Shown here piece after piece: positions 1 to 8,614 of a stretch of DNA of 64,000 nt; positions within the stretch are counted from its first letter, which is position 1, and every line of letters begins with the position of its first letter. The notes below the pieces were generated by a model. That model made no database searches, was not told where the DNA came from, and worked only from the letters and a program-made list of their open reading frames with translations. The translations under genes and the position numbers were made by a program. The DNA comes from CALOCN01 sp942491735. Its GTDB lineage: Bacteria > Eisenbacteria > RBG-16-71-46 > JABDJR01. The stretch spans positions 1 to 64,000 of the forward strand of contig CALOCN010000014.1 in assembly GCA_942491735.1 (NCBI GenBank), written 5' to 3'.

Positions 1-179
1 TCCGGCGGGATCGACGGCCGGCCTGTCGACGAGTACAGCTCCGACAGCTGCGCCGACATGTCCTCCAGCGCCCGGTCCATCATCCGACGCATCGGCCGCA
101 ACGGATGGTCCTCGGGAACCCGATCCTCGAGCTGGATGTAGCTGAACACTGCTTCCTGCCGCTGGTCCTTGCCGCGCAT
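1..179 (-). CDS. Transposase, N-terminal fragment (runs off left edge)
   Basis: The reverse strand reads from an ATG at 179 and is still open at base 1, giving about 59 residues that begin MRGKDQRQEAVFSYIQLEDR and continue with PLRPMRRMMDRALEDM. This is the typical N-terminus of DDE transposases of the IS5/IS1182-like group (DUF772-type start), which would cut and join the ends of its own element. The catalytic domain lies outside the window, so activity cannot be judged. The start has GGGAGGG just upstream on the minus strand. Family assignment is from recognition of the N-terminus only. Confidence 0.8.
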   Translation of the reverse strand, partial: MRGKDQRQEAVFSYIQLEDRVPEDHPLRPMRRMMDRALEDMSAQLSELYSSTGRPSIPP

Positions 180-250
180 CGTGCCCTCCCTCGCTATCTA
201 CGCGCCTTGCGCTAAGATCCCTCAAGAAGGGTTTTTCAGCAACCTGCTAG
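1..250 (-). mobile_element. Insertion sequence, 5' end
   Basis: The segment upstream of the transposase start ends, read on the minus strand, with CTAGCAGGTTGCTGAAAAA, which resembles terminal inverted repeats of IS1182/IS5-like elements. The boundary near 247-250 is inferred from this resemblance. The CTAG at the boundary also supplies the TAG stop of the neighbouring secreted-protein gene, so the element appears to have inserted exactly at that gene's 3' end. The other end is outside the window. Confidence 0.6.
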
Positions 251-2676
251 TGGGTGACCGTAAGCTTGCCCCTAAAAATCTGGTTGGGTGCTTCGACTAA
301 AATGAAGTAGATACCTCCGGCAACTGGGCTCCCTGCCTCATCTCTTCCGTCCCACTGGACTCTTTGAGGTCCTCTAGCTCGCATCCCGTTATAGAGTTCC
401 TTAACCTTCCGTCCGTTGATGTCAAAGACGCTCACTGATGTCTTTCCCTGTTCTTCCTGGTTAAAGGAAACCCAGGAATCTCCAGCCAGCGGGTTCGGAC
501 TGATCGCGAGAGGAGGTGACAAGTTAGTTTCTGGGACGGCTACAGTTGAACCAATGTGGGCTCGGATCTCTTCGTAATTTCCATCCCCGTCATTATCGAT
601 GTATAGGTAGTAGGGGAAGGCTTCACTCATCCGGTAAAGCATCATCTTCGTCGACGTTGTTGCGACAACAGGCTCAAAGGCGAAGGTCGCATCTAGATCT
701 AGCGAAATGGATCTCGCGGCAAGATCGATATGGACTTCACCTGATGATCTAGGGAATATGAACAACTTGAACGGGTAAAGGCTTTCCGTGGAAGCCACGC
801 TTGTCGTATCAAACCCGGAAGCAAGATTTGTAGCTTTCGGTCCCAAGTAAGCCCAGCTTAGGCTGTCCTGCACGACGGAAGTGACAATCGCATCGTCAAT
901 AGAAACCGTATCAGCACTCGCCCAACCCAAAGGTAGATCCATCAATAATTCTACATTACCCTCGATGGCCGCGTGAAGAATGTAGGTGGCCCCAACTGAA
1001 TCAGATAGGGCGGAGATTCCTCCGATCATGGACTCGCTGCCGGTCCCGTCGCCAGCAAGCTCCAAAATGCCCGGAGAACTCGAACCGCACACGAACTCAC
1101 CGATCAGATCTCGCTCCGCCACTGTCCCCGCGCCAGTTACAAACGCGAGTACTCCAGATCCAATTGCTATCGCTCCCAGCACCGTGCCTCCGCTTGCGAG
1201 GATTGCCCCCCCCAGAAGCAGGGTCCCGACGACCGCCACAACGATGGCCGTGTTCCTTTTGCAGTAGTCTTCGACTTCGTTGTACTGATCAGCGTAGCAA
1301 ATGGAAGTGGCGATGGAGATGGAAGAGCCAACTCCTGATGCGATATGGGCCAAAGCACCTGCATGGGCAAGCGTTAGGTATGCTCCGCCCACTTCGAGGG
1401 CTTGGCCAACAGGGGCTTCGCCAAAGATGTCACAATTGGATAAGTCGGCAACCTGCTGATTGATTTCGGAATCTGCCAACGGAGTGCCAACGAACGAGAA
1501 TCCGGTTTGGGAGTCGATTTGTAACGCGCTCTGCGAGAGTAATGCGACATATTGGAACCCATCAGGAGCGTAGTTGGGGGGCACTGGAAATGAATAGGTC
1601 GTCTGTGCCGCCGAGCCCGCGCCAACGTTGAGGTTTTGTACACCGAGAGCCCACTCAGCCGACACACCCCTTAGGAAAAGCTCAACGGAGCAGCTAGCAC
1701 TCTGCCCTCCCGGGTTTGAAACCTGAACCTCAATAAGTGCAGACTCCACCCCGTTTCGATAGCTTGCATCCGCTGACGATACGCGCGAGATATAGGGTTG
1801 ATTTGGGGCCGTCGCGAGAACTTGCACATTAGCGATGAACTCACCCGCGTTGTTTCCAAACGACCCTGGCTCGTCGTTGAACACTAGCTCTAGGGTGCCT
1901 GAGTTATCTGCAACCCCTGAGAATGAGCTACCGACACTAAAGCATGCTCCGCCACCAATTCTGGCTGATAACCCATGAAGGGGGGCTGAGGCACAGACAC
2001 CACCCGAACCGGAGTTGGAACTTGGAGTTTCCCAAGCAGATGGTGCCGCACATCCGGAAGGCGTCCAGCCCTGGCAAATCAGTCCGGTCGCCGAAACAGA
2101 TAGAAAATCCCCTGCGGTAATGGAAATCCCTGTGCTTACCCAACCTGCATCCCCAGGAACAACGATGCCTGAGTAGCTCTGCCCTGCCGCGGCATAAGTC
2201 ACCGTTATGTTGTTAACAAAAAAATCGTCGTAGTCATTGTTGACGGGGCCACCCGATTTGAAGGTCAGAGTATTGGTTCCTGAGCGGAAATAGCCGTCCG
2301 CACTAAACGAGACAAGGGTCTGTCCGCTGCAAACACCTGCACCAGGAGTCTTCGGCATGTTCCCAACACGTAACCCGTTTAGGTATACCGAACTGATAAT
2401 CTCTGATTGCGCGGCGTAGAACTCAATCGTTCCGACATTTGGAACGGAGGTTCCTACATCGAACGTGACGGAGACTTCTAGCCCATCCGGGGTTCCACCG
2501 CACCCAGCCCCGGAATTGCCAATGTGGTAGGGGCCCGGATCGGTCCAGGTGGAACCCAGAGCGGGGCCACACGTGGTTATCAGATGAACCAACATGGAAA
2601 CCACTAGCAGCGCAATCTTTTTTCCAGTTCTGAGCCGCGAATCCGAACAATGGCCTTGGGGGGGTACCTTGAGCAT
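247..2676 (-). CDS. Large secreted protein with C-terminal FlgD-like sorting domain
   Basis: An 809-residue protein by the chosen start. The ATG at 2676 has AAGGTG six bases upstream and puts a signal peptide (basic RLRTGKK then a hydrophobic run ending near GPALGS) at the N-terminus; longer in-frame starts up to 2814 are possible but displace it. The N-terminal third looks like beta-sandwich or lectin-like modules (SYSGIVVPGDAGWVSTG, Cys pairs). A hydrophobic stretch (IVVAVVGTLLLGGAILASGG) in the middle could be membrane-interacting. The last 80 residues (ISPNPLAG, VSVFDINGRKVKEL, WDGRDEAGSPVAGGIYF) form a FlgD-Ig/T9SS-type sorting domain. The gene ends inside the end of an insertion sequence, so the last residues may be replaced. 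The exact function is unknown. Confidence 0.75.
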   Translation of the reverse strand: MLKVPPQGHCSDSRLRTGKKIALLVVSMLVHLITTCGPALGSTWTDPGPYHIGNSGAGCGGTPDGLEVSVTFDVGTSVPNVGTIEFYAAQSEIISSVYLNGLRVGNMPKTPGAGVCSGQTLVSFSADGYFRSGTNTLTFKSGGPVNNDYDDFFVNNITVTYAAAGQSYSGIVVPGDAGWVSTGISITAGDFLSVSATGLICQGWTPSGCAAPSAWETPSSNSGSGGVCASAPLHGLSARIGGGACFSVGSSFSGVADNSGTLELVFNDEPGSFGNNAGEFIANVQVLATAPNQPYISRVSSADASYRNGVESALIEVQVSNPGGQSASCSVELFLRGVSAEWALGVQNLNVGAGSAAQTTYSFPVPPNYAPDGFQYVALLSQSALQIDSQTGFSFVGTPLADSEINQQVADLSNCDIFGEAPVGQALEVGGAYLTLAHAGALAHIASGVGSSISIATSICYADQYNEVEDYCKRNTAIVVAVVGTLLLGGAILASGGTVLGAIAIGSGVLAFVTGAGTVAERDLIGEFVCGSSSPGILELAGDGTGSESMIGGISALSDSVGATYILHAAIEGNVELLMDLPLGWASADTVSIDDAIVTSVVQDSLSWAYLGPKATNLASGFDTTSVASTESLYPFKLFIFPRSSGEVHIDLAARSISLDLDATFAFEPVVATTSTKMMLYRMSEAFPYYLYIDNDGDGNYEEIRAHIGSTVAVPETNLSPPLAISPNPLAGDSWVSFNQEEQGKTSVSVFDINGRKVKELYNGMRARGPQRVQWDGRDEAGSPVAGGIYFILVEAPNQIFRGKLTVTH

Positions 2677-2883
2677 AGAAGCACCTTTGGTCCGCGGCAA
2701 TCGGCTCAACATGAGTGTCATGCCAAGGTTTAGTGATCGTTTTATCCTCTCAGCGAATCGTCCGCCGCCGGTCGCGCAAGTGTACCAATCATTCATAGGT
2801 GAAGTAAATCCCAAGCGTAGCAGTGTTTGAACTGTAGAGGCATCATGCGAAAATGACTGGGGAGGGTTGCGAAGAGGGAACTT

Positions 2884-3483
2884 GTGAAGATTCTCCGCCC
2901 GCGCTACCTAAGTGGGACGAAGGGAGAGAAATCGAAGATTCTGGACGAGCCGGTTGCCGTCACAGGATTTCACCCGAAGCACGCGGTCCGCTTGCTCTCC
3001 GGGCAGGACTCGGAACCGGCCCTTCCGACGCCTGGACGCAGGGTGTACGAAGAAGCTGTTACCGAAAGCCTGGTCGTTCTCTGGGAGGCGGCGGACCGGA
3101 TTTGCGGCAAGCGTCTGAAGGCAATCATCGAGCCACTCATCGGAGCGATGGAACAGCATGGCCATCTCTCCCTCACGCCGGAACTCCGCGAGAAACTACT
3201 GCGGGTGAGCGCCTCCACGATCGACCGCCACCTCAAGCCTATGCGAGCGCGCTCCAGTCGACGGCGAACGTCACGAGCCAAGAGCAAGTTGGTCGCGTAG
3301 TCAAGTCCCCATTCGTACGTTTGGAGATTGGTCCGACTCTCCACCGGGGAGACTTGAGATTGACTTCGACGTCCACTGTGGCGGGACGATGCTGGGAAGC
3401 TACATCCACAGCCTCGTCGCCACGGACGTGTGCTCGACTTGGACCGAGTCAATCCCGCTACTGGTCCGGGAACAGACGCTGGT
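2884..3483 (+). pseudogene. Transposase (integrase-core type) remnant
   Basis: From GTG 2884 the first frame encodes MKILRPRYLSGTKGEKSKIL, then VTGFHPKHAVRLL and RICGKRLKAIIEPLIGAMEQ, matching the N-terminal helix-turn-helix part of rve-type transposases, and stops at 3300. The family's continuation resumes in another frame: SQVPIRTFGDWSDSPPGRLE, then IDFDVHCGGTMLGSYIHSLV and TESIPLLVREQTLV, containing the first catalytic Asp. The gene therefore carries a frameshift near 3295-3305 and is cut off near 3480, losing the rest of the DDE core. It is inactive, and its downstream end is exactly where the next gene's 3' end is truncated. Confidence 0.75.
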
Positions 3484-4190
3484 CACTCCGCCAGCACCCC
3501 CGTGACGAACACATGATCCATCTGATGCAGCACCTGCCCGTTGGCCGGATTTCGAAATGTTGGCGTGAGCGCTCCCTGCGCCTCCCGCAGCAGCTCCCGG
3601 AGTCCCAGGGCCGTCATCCGGTCCAGCCATTCGCGGTTGCCCCTCGGTCCGCCCCGCCAGGAATCGAACGTCTCCGACAGGTTGAAGTCCCCCGCCACGA
3701 TCCACGGCTCATCCGGCGCCGGTGCGATTCGGCTCAGCGCGTGCCAGAGGAGGTCCGCCGCCCACACGTCGGGGTTGAGGGTCAGCTTGATCCCCTCGAC
3801 GTGTTCATCCAGGAGTCGCTCCCGGGGAACGGGCCAGGCCGGGCTGTAGACGGAAATGACGTTGAGGGGCGGGGATCCAGCCGGGTGGATTTCCAGGGCC
3901 AGGAAGTTTCCTGCGTGGTAACCGAGTTCACGAGAAGCCCAGGGGCGGTCGGCCTCCAGGCGCAGGTCCTTCCCAATCTCTCCTCGAACCAGGACTGCCG
4001 TCCTGAACTTCTGCGGCTCGCCCGCCAACTTCGAGGCAGGGACATCCCGGACGGCGTATCGCTCGGTTACCTCCCGTGGCCACGATGAGACCTCCTGCAG
4101 CAGGGCGACGTCCGGATCCAGGTCCAGGAGATAGGGCCAAGCGGCGCTTGTCCGGGTAGCCCGACGACAATTCCAGCTGACGACTCGCAT
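3483..4190 (-). CDS. Endonuclease/exonuclease/phosphatase family protein, C-terminally truncated
   Basis: A 235-residue EEP-fold protein, a metal-dependent phosphoesterase superfamily acting on nucleic acids or phospho-metabolites. Visible motifs in order are the N-terminal VVSWNCRR (Asn ligand), LLQEV (Glu ligand), IVAGDFNLS (Asp/Asn pair) and HQMDHVFVT (the usual I-D-Y/H strand). The family's final S-D-H motif, which carries the catalytic His and normally follows 20-30 residues later, is absent because the frame stops at VLAE next to the transposase remnant. The product is therefore probably inactive. The specific substrate is unknown. Confidence 0.75.
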   Translation of the reverse strand: MRVVSWNCRRATRTSAAWPYLLDLDPDVALLQEVSSWPREVTERYAVRDVPASKLAGEPQKFRTAVLVRGEIGKDLRLEADRPWASRELGYHAGNFLALEIHPAGSPPLNVISVYSPAWPVPRERLLDEHVEGIKLTLNPDVWAADLLWHALSRIAPAPDEPWIVAGDFNLSETFDSWRGGPRGNREWLDRMTALGLRELLREAQGALTPTFRNPANGQVLHQMDHVFVTGVLAE

Positions 4191-4256
4191 GGGTACCTCT
4201 CCAAGGGTCAGCTGCTAGCATCGGCGATGTTGGACCGCCAAACAAGGAGATCCCGC

Positions 4257-4946
4257 ATGGGTCGGATAGGGCTTGGATACGGAAGCGAATGGCATCTTCT
4301 CCGGTTCCTGGGCCGGCACCGAGGCGACTTCAGCCGTGCGGTAGTGGAGGCCTGCGGAGGCGAGTCGATTGATTGGCTCGACCACCCCTTCAACCCCGCA
4401 GCCGAAACCGGGGACGCCGAATGGAAGGGCTTGGACTTCGTCCCCGATGCGTCGATTCGGGACGCCTGGGCCAAGGTCTGGCCTCAGCGCGGCAACGTCC
4501 AGAACTGGGACGCTGTGGGGCAGCTGCGACACGGGGAGACGAACGCATGGCTTCTCGTCGAGGCCAAAGCGCACGTTGGTGAAATGGCTTCCAGTTGTAG
4601 TGCCAAATCGCCGGAGAGTCTCCATCGCATTCGTGCGGCGATAGCCCACACCAAGGAGGCGCAAGGCATCCCGGAAACAGCCGACTGGGAGAGCGGCTAC
4701 TATCAGTACGCCAACCGCCTGGTGGTGCTCCACTTCCTGCGTGAGCTCGGGGTGGATGCCAGGCTGCTGTTCCTGTACTTCGTGGGGGATCGATTCCCCA
4801 ACGCAGGGGTGGAATCGCCGCAGGAGAAGGAAGATTGGGACTCAGCGTTGGAGAAGCAGCGAAGCCACCTTGGTCTGCCGTCGAGCTTCCCGCTCAAGGA
4901 ACACGTGCACGAGTTGTTCCTGCCCGTGAACGGGCGCGAATCATAG
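4257..4946 (+). CDS. Hypothetical protein with PD-(D/E)XK nuclease-like motif
   Basis: A 229-residue soluble protein. I chose ATG 4257 because AAGGAGA lies six bases upstream; an upstream in-frame ATG at 4227 has no ribosome site. Residues about 85-115 read NWDAVGQL then WLLVEAKAHVGE, a D...E-A-K pattern typical of the restriction-endonuclease-like core. The rest, including a YYQYANRLVVLHFLREL helix, I do not recognise. A TAGCAT -10-like hexamer at 4216-4221 could drive it. A DNA-processing or defence role is only inferred from the motif; it stands alone between a damaged EEP gene and a two-component system. Confidence 0.65.
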   Translation: MGRIGLGYGSEWHLLRFLGRHRGDFSRAVVEACGGESIDWLDHPFNPAAETGDAEWKGLDFVPDASIRDAWAKVWPQRGNVQNWDAVGQLRHGETNAWLLVEAKAHVGEMASSCSAKSPESLHRIRAAIAHTKEAQGIPETADWESGYYQYANRLVVLHFLRELGVDARLLFLYFVGDRFPNAGVESPQEKEDWDSALEKQRSHLGLPSSFPLKEHVHELFLPVNGRES

Positions 4947-5025
4947 ATCACCCCCCGGCAATCAACCGTCCCAACTCACCAATCGCCCCAACTCCTGGAC
5001 CCCGATCAGGCTCCCATTCATCCGT

Positions 5026-5031
5026 TATAAT
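5026..5031 (+). promoter_or_regulatory. TATAAT -10 element before the sensor kinase gene
   Basis: A perfect TATAAT lies ten bases before the ATG at 5041. Transcription would start at or within a few bases of the start codon, so the mRNA would be leaderless or nearly so; there is no Shine-Dalgarno sequence. No good -35 match is present at the expected spacing. Confidence 0.45.
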
Positions 5032-5040
5032 ACCCGCAGC

Positions 5041-8000
5041 ATGACGATTAATGCTTGGCGCTATTTCACTTTCGCCCGCGTACCCCTTGTCCTGGGGCCC
5101 TCCTCGCCTCTGGGTGCCACTCTCCTTGGCTCCGTGCCCGCCGCTGCAACCACTTGGCACCGCTTTTCCGACCTCAATGAACACTATCCTGCGCTCGACT
5201 TCGACGCGCGGGGCAATCTATGGATGCGCCAGGACAAGTTCTCCGTGTCGCGTTGGCCCTATGCCGATCATGGTTGGCCAAGTGGTCCCCAGTCGGACGG
5301 TTGGGAACACCATATCCTGCCTCCCGGCTACCGGGGCGAAAGTCTGGTTGTCGACGGTGACAACCGGGTCTATGTAGTTTGCAAACCGACTGCCTCCGGG
5401 CGGGAGCTGGTGCTTCGCCTCGATCCGGATCAGGGAAACTCCTGGGAGGAGCTCCCCGTTCCCCAGGCGATCGGGATTCTTACCCAGTTGGCGGTCGACT
5501 CAATGGGTACGGTTTGGTTGGGTGGTGAGCGCAGGGAGGTGTTCCGCCTGGAAGGAAGTATGTGGGTCAAGGAAGTCACCCCTGTTCCTCTGCACACCAA
5601 GGAACTGTACGTGGCCCCGGGTGGTCTGATCTGGGCTCGCGCCGCGTCCAGGCGTCATGCCTACGTCCTGTACCGGGAGCATGGCGTCTGGCGCCGGGCG
5701 GCGGACCTCAGCCCGGTACAACGCTCTGCGCTCCTCTGGGGCGGACCGGAGCAGGCCGTGGTGCGCGTCCGAACGGAAGTCCTGCGTTGCAGGAAGGAGC
5801 CGGACGCGACCCCCGAACCCTGGTTCGATAGCGGAGGGGGCCTTGTCGCGGTGGATGCTCCCGATAGCGCCTGGGTGATCCGTGACCGAACGCTGTACCG
5901 CATTGGCGGTTCGGATTGGAATCCGGTTGTAGAGGCCCCTTTCTCGGCAACCGGGTTGCGCTATCACAGGGGACATCTGTTTGCGGGCTCGGATGAGGGG
6001 ACCTGGGTCCTGACGCCCCTACCTCCGGCACCCCCCTCGCAGAGTACCCGGCTTGGTTTGTTCGCCGAGCGACCGGATCACTTTCGGGAGGGCCACTCCA
6101 TGTACGGGACCGCGGTGTTGAGGCTGAAAGGCCGTCCTCACCTCTATGTCGCCCGTCACGAGGTTCCCGACTGTGTGCTTCCCCTCCGCCCCGTGGATCG
6201 TCCGGAGGATTGGGCGTCCATCTCGCGCGAGTTGGGTCTGGACCAACTGGAGGAAAGTTTCGACTGGTTGACCAGCTATGCCCTGGCCGTGGCTACGGCC
6301 GACCTCAATGGAGATGGCACCGAGGACGTGGTTCTCAGCACCATGTACGACGGTTGTCGGTTTCTGAGGAACGCCCGTGACAAGCGTCTCATCGCCTGGA
6401 CCGAGGAATCCGGATTGCAGGGGTTCCCCGACGACATCGCCATGGACGTCGACCTGCTGGATGCCGATGCGGATGGGGACCTCGACCTGTATGTGTCCGC
6501 TCTCCACGCTCGCGACAAGCTCTATCTCAACAACGGCGCCGGCGTATTCCGGGAGGGCATTGCGGAGTCGGGTATGCGGTCCCCCGATGGGAGTAGCTCC
6601 TCGCTGTGTCGTGATGTTGACCTGGACGGGGATACCGACGTTTTGGTAGCAACCGCTGGTCGCGGCCTCTACTTGCACGAGAACCTGGGGCCTGTCCAGG
6701 GAAGGCCTCGGTTCGCTACCCGCACCCTTCTCGCAACGATGCCCCACCCCCAGGTTGAAGGAGGCCTGACCACCGAGAACCTGACCGGTATGGCGTTGGC
6801 CGACTTCAACGGGGACGACCTGCCGGACCTGATCATTGGCGGACGTACCCAGCCCACCAAGTTCCTTTGGAACAGGGGTGGCTCCTTTGTCGAGGACCGT
6901 GACGTGTTCGTTTCGGGCGTTCGGCTCTCCGGGGATGCCGGGGTAACCTGTTTCGACCCCGACGGGGACGGGGACTGGGATGTGGCGATCACGGGAGCCG
7001 GAGGGACATACCTGTTCGAGAATCAAGGCGACCGCCTGGTGGGTCAGGACAACGTCGCCGCGGATCCAACCCGGTCGACTCGGTACTCCACGGGGAGTGC
7101 TCTGGTCGACTTCGATGGAGACGGCGACCTGGACCTCTTCGAGGTATCGTCCTACGGGGGCACCCGGGTCTACGAGAACCGGGGCCAAATCAGGCCATTG
7201 ATCATCCGGGTTGAGGGCCCCCCCGAGAATCGTAGTGCAGTTGGGGCCATCGTACGGGTCCTGGATTCGGGAACCGGAGCTCTCGCCGCCCCCACCCAGG
7301 AGATCCCCGGTGGGTCCGGGTATGCTTCCCACGACACGAAGGAAGTTCATGTCACGGGCCTCGATCCGGCGGGTACCTACCGTGTTCATGTAAAGCTTCC
7401 GAGTGGAAGGGAGGTGGCCCTGGAACAGGTCGCCGGCGAGGGAAGGGTCGAGATCTCCATGGGGACGGCTGGAGCTGCCGGAATCGTTGCAACCGCCGTG
7501 CACAAGGCTCGGGTGAGTCTTCTCGATGTATGGGGACGCAAGTGGTGGATGGCTACCGGCTGCGCAGTGGTCATGGTGGGGCTGGTCGGCTGGTTCCAGA
7601 CCAGGCGTCGTCACACGCGCTATCCGTGGTACGCGTTTGTCGTGGTGGCGGTGGTTGCCCTGGTGACCCGGGAATTCCAGGCGCTCCACCTGACAGATCC
7701 CTCGGTGTTCCTGGGTGGGGCCTCGGCGCTGACCATGGGACTGATCTCGATCCAGTTCGCGCCTCGCAAGCCGGTTTCCCATCACCCCGGCCTGGTCGCC
7801 GACCTGGCTCTTGCCTTGCGAACTTTCGAGCACAACGCGGCTCCCAGGAGAGCTCTGGATCGGCTCCGATTCTTCGCCCTGAACCTGCATGTACTCGAAG
7901 AGAGCCGCCTGCGTGAGAAGTTGGACGAACGCCTCCAACCGTTTCACAATACGGTTCTCTCCTCCTTCACAACGATCCTCGAGAGCGCGTCGGTTCTGGA

Positions 8001-8613
8001 TCTTGATGCATCCGGAGGGTCCAAGTCGTACCAGGGAGTCAAAGAGGAGTTGCGCCACCTGGAGCGGGCGGTTAGCCCGACTGAGCTGGCCGGGCACCTG
8101 GCTGACCTCACCCGGCACTGTGATGAGTTCCGCAATTGGATGGCCAGGATTCGGCCGGAGCTTGAAGGGATGGTGTCGACACGCCTCCAGCCCTTCCTGG
8201 AACAGTACTCCAGGGATCGTCGTGCGCTTCATGGGTTGGATCTGGGCCACTCCAGTCCGCATGTCATGGTGCGTCTGACAAGTGTTGAACTCACCAAGGT
8301 TCTCGACGTCCTGGTGGACAATGCGATGAAAGCGAGGTCCGATGCGGACCTGACCGTAAGGATCGAAGCTGATCGGACCCGTTCGGGACGCATTGAACTG
8401 CGCGTTTCCGACAACGGTCCGGGTGTGCCGACCGCGATTCGATCCACCCTCTTCAAGGAGGGGGTCTCGGGTAGCGACGGGAGTGGATTCGGCCTCTTTG
8501 CCGCCAGTCAGACCCTGGAACGATTCGGCGGCTCGATTCGGCTTGTCGAGACCGACCCCGGCCAGGGCGCGGTGTTCCTGATCGAATTGGCCGAAGGGCC
8601 CAAGGAGGTCTGA
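5041..8613 (+). CDS. Propeller-sensor histidine kinase
   Basis: A 1190-residue membrane sensor. The N-terminus is signal-peptide-like. Residues about 45-330 resemble two-component propeller blades (LDFDARGNLWMRQ, LAVDSMGTVWLGG). Residues about 410-720 hold FG-GAP/VCBS repeats with Ca-binding-like DxDGDGD loops (ADLNGDGTEDVVL, DFDGDGDLDLFE). Transmembrane helices follow at about 825-905, then a helical dimerisation-like region and a C-terminal HATPase domain with N-box VDNAMKA (about 1092), VSDNGPGVP and GFGLFAAS. I see no clear H-box histidine, so the phosphoacceptor is uncertain. Stop codon and next gene are two bases apart, so it is co-transcribed with the response regulator and should signal to it from an extracytoplasmic cue. 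Confidence 0.85.
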   Translation: MTINAWRYFTFARVPLVLGPSSPLGATLLGSVPAAATTWHRFSDLNEHYPALDFDARGNLWMRQDKFSVSRWPYADHGWPSGPQSDGWEHHILPPGYRGESLVVDGDNRVYVVCKPTASGRELVLRLDPDQGNSWEELPVPQAIGILTQLAVDSMGTVWLGGERREVFRLEGSMWVKEVTPVPLHTKELYVAPGGLIWARAASRRHAYVLYREHGVWRRAADLSPVQRSALLWGGPEQAVVRVRTEVLRCRKEPDATPEPWFDSGGGLVAVDAPDSAWVIRDRTLYRIGGSDWNPVVEAPFSATGLRYHRGHLFAGSDEGTWVLTPLPPAPPSQSTRLGLFAERPDHFREGHSMYGTAVLRLKGRPHLYVARHEVPDCVLPLRPVDRPEDWASISRELGLDQLEESFDWLTSYALAVATADLNGDGTEDVVLSTMYDGCRFLRNARDKRLIAWTEESGLQGFPDDIAMDVDLLDADADGDLDLYVSALHARDKLYLNNGAGVFREGIAESGMRSPDGSSSSLCRDVDLDGDTDVLVATAGRGLYLHENLGPVQGRPRFATRTLLATMPHPQVEGGLTTENLTGMALADFNGDDLPDLIIGGRTQPTKFLWNRGGSFVEDRDVFVSGVRLSGDAGVTCFDPDGDGDWDVAITGAGGTYLFENQGDRLVGQDNVAADPTRSTRYSTGSALVDFDGDGDLDLFEVSSYGGTRVYENRGQIRPLIIRVEGPPENRSAVGAIVRVLDSGTGALAAPTQEIPGGSGYASHDTKEVHVTGLDPAGTYRVHVKLPSGREVALEQVAGEGRVEISMGTAGAAGIVATAVHKARVSLLDVWGRKWWMATGCAVVMVGLVGWFQTRRRHTRYPWYAFVVVAVVALVTREFQALHLTDPSVFLGGASALTMGLISIQFAPRKPVSHHPGLVADLALALRTFEHNAAPRRALDRLRFFALNLHVLEESRLREKLDERLQPFHNTVLSSFTTILESASVLDLDASGGSKSYQGVKEELRHLERAVSPTELAGHLADLTRHCDEFRNWMARIRPELEGMVSTRLQPFLEQYSRDRRALHGLDLGHSSPHVMVRLTSVELTKVLDVLVDNAMKARSDADLTVRIEADRTRSGRIELRVSDNGPGVPTAIRSTLFKEGVSGSDGSGFGLFAASQTLERFGGSIRLVETDPGQGAVFLIELAEGPKEV

Positions 8614-8614
8614 C

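Noticed and set aside
2853..4088. 411-residue plus-strand frame across the transposase remnant and EEP gene
   Set aside because: Out of frame with the transposase similarity and antisense to EEP motifs.
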